64,000 nt of DNA, from NCBI RefSeq assembly GCF_902498995.1, contig NZ_CABVLY010000002.1, positions 434,001-498,000 of the forward strand. The letters are read 5' to 3'. The position numbers and the translations under genes were made by a program. Below the pieces are notes generated by a model. The model had not been told where the DNA came from. It saw only the letters and a list, made by a program, of their open reading frames with translations, and ran no database searches. Every line of letters starts with the position of its first letter. Positions within the stretch are counted from its first letter, which is position 1. The stretch comes from Burkholderia anthina. GTDB taxonomy: Bacteria; Pseudomonadota; Gammaproteobacteria; Burkholderiales; Burkholderiaceae. Of the stretch, positions 62,202-64,000 are shown in pieces.

Positions 62202-62219
62202 CGATGGTGATCGACATTG
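62202..62219. promoter_or_regulatory. TetR operator candidate 2
   Basis: CGATGGTGATCGACATTG, matching operator 1 in its reverse complement at most positions (ATG-N-YGATCR-N-CAT). Centre-to-centre distance is 56 bp. Confidence 0.65.
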
Positions 62220-62446
62220 AGATCAAGTGTAGCCGACTTCGCGGACGAAGCGAAGCAACCGGCCCGGCACGGATGGATGTCGGTCGGAGTCTTGGGTGCG
62301 GCGAGGCGCGGGCGGCGGGATGGCGGCCCGGCTTCCGGCACCGGCGGGGCAACGGTTCGGTGCGCGAAGGCAGCGTGGTTTTTCACCGGATTCCGGGCGC
62401 GCGGCGAACCGGCGCGGACGGGATCGAATCTCGGAAAGGAACGATC

Positions 62447-63151
62447 ATGAAGATCGAAGGTGCAGTCGTTTTCATCACGGGCGCGAACCGCGGGCTTGGC
62501 CTCGAGTTCGCGAAGCAGGCGCTCGAACGGGGCGCGCGCAAGGTCTATGCGGGCGCACGCGATCCGGCCAGCGTGACGCTGCCGGGCGTGGTGCCCGTGA
62601 AGCTCGACGTGGCCGACCCGGCGGCGGTCGCCGCGGCCGCCGACGCGGCGCGCGACGTCACGCTGCTGATCAACAACGCGGGCATCGCGCGGCTCGGCAG
62701 CCTGACCGACGACGGCGCGGTCGACGCATTGCGCGCCCACCTGGAGACCAACGTGTTCGGGATGCTGGCGATGTCGCGCGCGTTCGCGGGAACGCTCGCC
62801 GGCCACGGCGGCGGCGCGATCCTGAACGTGCTGTCCGTCGCGAGCTGGGTGAACCGGCCGATCCTGTCGGGCTACGGCGTGTCGAAATCGGCCGCGTGGG
62901 CGCTGACCAACGGGCTGCGGCATTCGCTGCGCGAGCAGCGCACGCAGGTGGTCGGGCTGCACGCCGGCTTCATCGATACGGACCTGACGCGCGGCCTCGA
63001 CGTACCCAAGGCGACGCCGGCCGACGTCGTGCGCCAGGCGTACGACGCGATCGAATCCGGTGCGGAGGAGGTGTCCACCGACGAGTTCACGCGGCAGGTG
63101 AAGGCCACGTTGTCGGACGGTGTGTATCTGGACGAGGCGGCGCCGGCCTGA
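62447..63151 (+). CDS. short-chain dehydrogenase/reductase (SDR) family protein
   Basis: A 234-aa classical SDR starting MKIEGAVVFITGANRGLGLE, with AAAGGA upstream. NAD(P)-binding TGANRGLG, structural NNAG, catalytic Ser in LSVASW and YGVSKSA for Tyr-x3-Lys are complete. An upstream ATG inside operator 2 is not a credible start. Divergent from the TetR gene and probably repressed by it, through a leader of ~250 bases. Substrate unknown. Confidence 0.93.
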   Translation: MKIEGAVVFITGANRGLGLEFAKQALERGARKVYAGARDPASVTLPGVVPVKLDVADPAAVAAAADAARDVTLLINNAGIARLGSLTDDGAVDALRAHLETNVFGMLAMSRAFAGTLAGHGGGAILNVLSVASWVNRPILSGYGVSKSAAWALTNGLRHSLREQRTQVVGLHAGFIDTDLTRGLDVPKATPADVVRQAYDAIESGAEEVSTDEFTRQVKATLSDGVYLDEAAPA

Positions 63152-63168
63152 CGCCGCTCGTGGAAGAC

Positions 63169-63200
63169 GGCCCGCCGCCCGCGCTCGCGCGCGGCGGGCC
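63169..63200. terminator. hairpin between convergent SDR and fabV genes
   Basis: A perfect 10-bp stem GGCCCGCCGC / GCGGCGGGCC with a 12-nt loop and no T-run; a weak bidirectional terminator at best. Confidence 0.45.
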
Positions 63201-63206
63201 CGGTCG

Positions 63207-64000
63207 TCAGACCGTCGTGTCGATGATGCCCGGGATCTTCACGTCCGGGTTCACGTCCGCGTCGTAGTCGACGCCGGCGATCTCGAAGCCGAACAGACGC
63301 AGGAATTCCGTCTTGTAGCCGGTGAAGTCGGTCATCTCGTACAGGTTCTCGTTCGTCACCTTGTCCCACATCGCGACGACCTTGCCCTGCACTTGCGGAT
63401 CGAGTTCCTTGTAGTCCGCGCGCAGGCGCCCTTCGTCGTCGACGTGCGGCGTCGCGCCGTACAGGCTGTCCTTCAGGAGACCGTACACCTGCTCGATGCA
63501 GCCTTCGTGCGTGCCGGTTTCCTTCATCACCTTGAACAGCAGCGACAGGTAGAGCGGCATCATCGGGATCGCCGAGCTCGCCTGCGTGACGACGGCCTTC
63601 AGCACCGACACGCGGGCATCGCCGCCGTGCGCGGCCAGCTTGTCGCGGATCGACAGCACCTTCTTGTCGAGATCCTTCTTCGCTTCGCCGATCGAGCCGT
63701 TCCAGTAGATGTCGTGCGTGATCTGCTCGCCGAGATACGTGAACGCGGTCGTCTTCGCGCCGTCGGCCAGCACGCCGGCTTCGGCCAGCGCGTCGATCCA
63801 CATCTGCCAGTCCTCGCCGCCCATCACGGCGACGGTGCCGTCGATCTCTTCCTGCGTGGCCGGCTCGAGCGACACTTCGCGGATCACTTCCTTGTCGGTG
63901 TCGAGGCCTCGGAACGTGACCGGTTTGCCGACCGGCTTGAGCGTCGAGCTGATCGTTTCGCCCGTCTTCGGATGCGTGCGGCGCGGCGCCGCGAGGCTGT
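63207..64000 (-). CDS. fabV: FabV, trans-2-enoyl-ACP (CoA) reductase, N-terminal part outside window
   Basis: About 264 C-terminal codons are visible; the frame continues past the right edge ([20 protein letters not shown]). The catalytic motif Tyr-x8-Lys typical of FabV is seen in [10 protein letters not shown]. Other marks are [18 protein letters not shown] and the C-terminal [18 protein letters not shown]. FabV reduces enoyl-ACP with NADH in fatty acid synthesis and is naturally triclosan-insensitive (family knowledge). Convergent with the SDR gene. Confidence 0.95.
   Translation of the reverse strand, partial: SLAAPRRTHPKTGETISSTLKPVGKPVTFRGLDTDKEVIREVSLEPATQEEIDGTVAVMGGEDWQMWIDALAEAGVLADGAKTTAFTYLGEQITHDIYWNGSIGEAKKDLDKKVLSIRDKLAAHGGDARVSVLKAVVTQASSAIPMMPLYLSLLFKVMKETGTHEGCIEQVYGLLKDSLYGATPHVDDEGRLRADYKELDPQVQGKVVAMWDKVTNENLYEMTDFTGYKTEFLRLFGFEIAGVDYDADVNPDVKIPGIIDTTV

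Noticed and set aside
62204-62446. N-terminal extension of the SDR (from ATG 62204)
   Set aside because: The ATG lies inside operator 2, the added residues are not SDR-like, and a good ribosome site precedes 62447.
1-64000. tRNA or rRNA genes, insertion sequences, integrases or att sites
   Set aside because: None of the usual conserved sequences, transposase motifs or terminal repeats were seen on either strand.

Overview
The window looks like chromosomal DNA of a Burkholderia, most likely of the Burkholderia cepacia complex. The coding DNA is very GC-rich with strong G/C third positions. It carries the AcnD/PrpF form of the methylcitrate cluster, a Burkholderia-type porin, a fused persulfide dioxygenase-rhodanese and an IclR/LysR-rich accessory metabolism, as is usual on a secondary chromosome of that group. 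This placement is inferred from gene content only. No rRNA, tRNA, CRISPR array, insertion sequence or replication origin was recognised.

Layout. 1-2009: 3' part of a Pat-type acyl-CoA synthetase-like/GNAT protein acetyltransferase. 2324-2601: a striking 23-bp array of a bipartite motif. 2.7-7.2 kb: a conserved unknown protein, an IclR regulator, an FAH-family hydrolase, and a VOC protein divergent from a CGNR zinc-finger protein, with two matched palindromes in a shared control region. 7.3-15.6 kb: the propionate cluster prpR < > prpB-prpC-acnD-prpF, with a good sigma-54 promoter before prpB. 15.7-25.4 kb: a seven-gene leftward operon (two enoyl-CoA hydratases, class III CoA-transferase, porin, MFS carrier, acyl-CoA dehydrogenase, esterase), divergent from its probable IclR regulator, with a second CoA-transferase beyond. 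25.4-31.9 kb: thioesterase, AGE-family epimerase, MgtC, a low-complexity membrane protein, then a decayed, less GC-rich stretch with a chemotaxis-receptor tail relic, an MFS relic and a frameshifted Tlde1-type toxin with a small membrane partner.

31.9-44.7 kb: copper P-type ATPase behind a CueR-type promoter, DUF1254 lipoprotein, giant AsmA-like DUF748 protein, secreted phosphodiesterase, and a HipA/HipB-like pair in reversed gene order. 44.8-47.6 kb: cyanide-insensitive-type bd oxidase (cydA-cydB plus an overlapping small membrane subunit) with an upstream ANR/FNR box. 47.9-64 kb: secreted proteins, threonine aldolase, LysR regulators, persulfide dioxygenase-rhodanese, GST, PAP2 phosphatase, MFS and DMT exporters, HCCA-isomerase-like protein, an ArsR/SRPBCC set, acetyltransferase, a TetR/SDR divergon with twin palindromes, and the 3' part of fabV.

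Most themes are acyl-CoA and short-chain acid metabolism (prp cluster, the IclR-controlled operon, fabV, Pat) and stress handling (copper, persulfide, microaerobic respiration).
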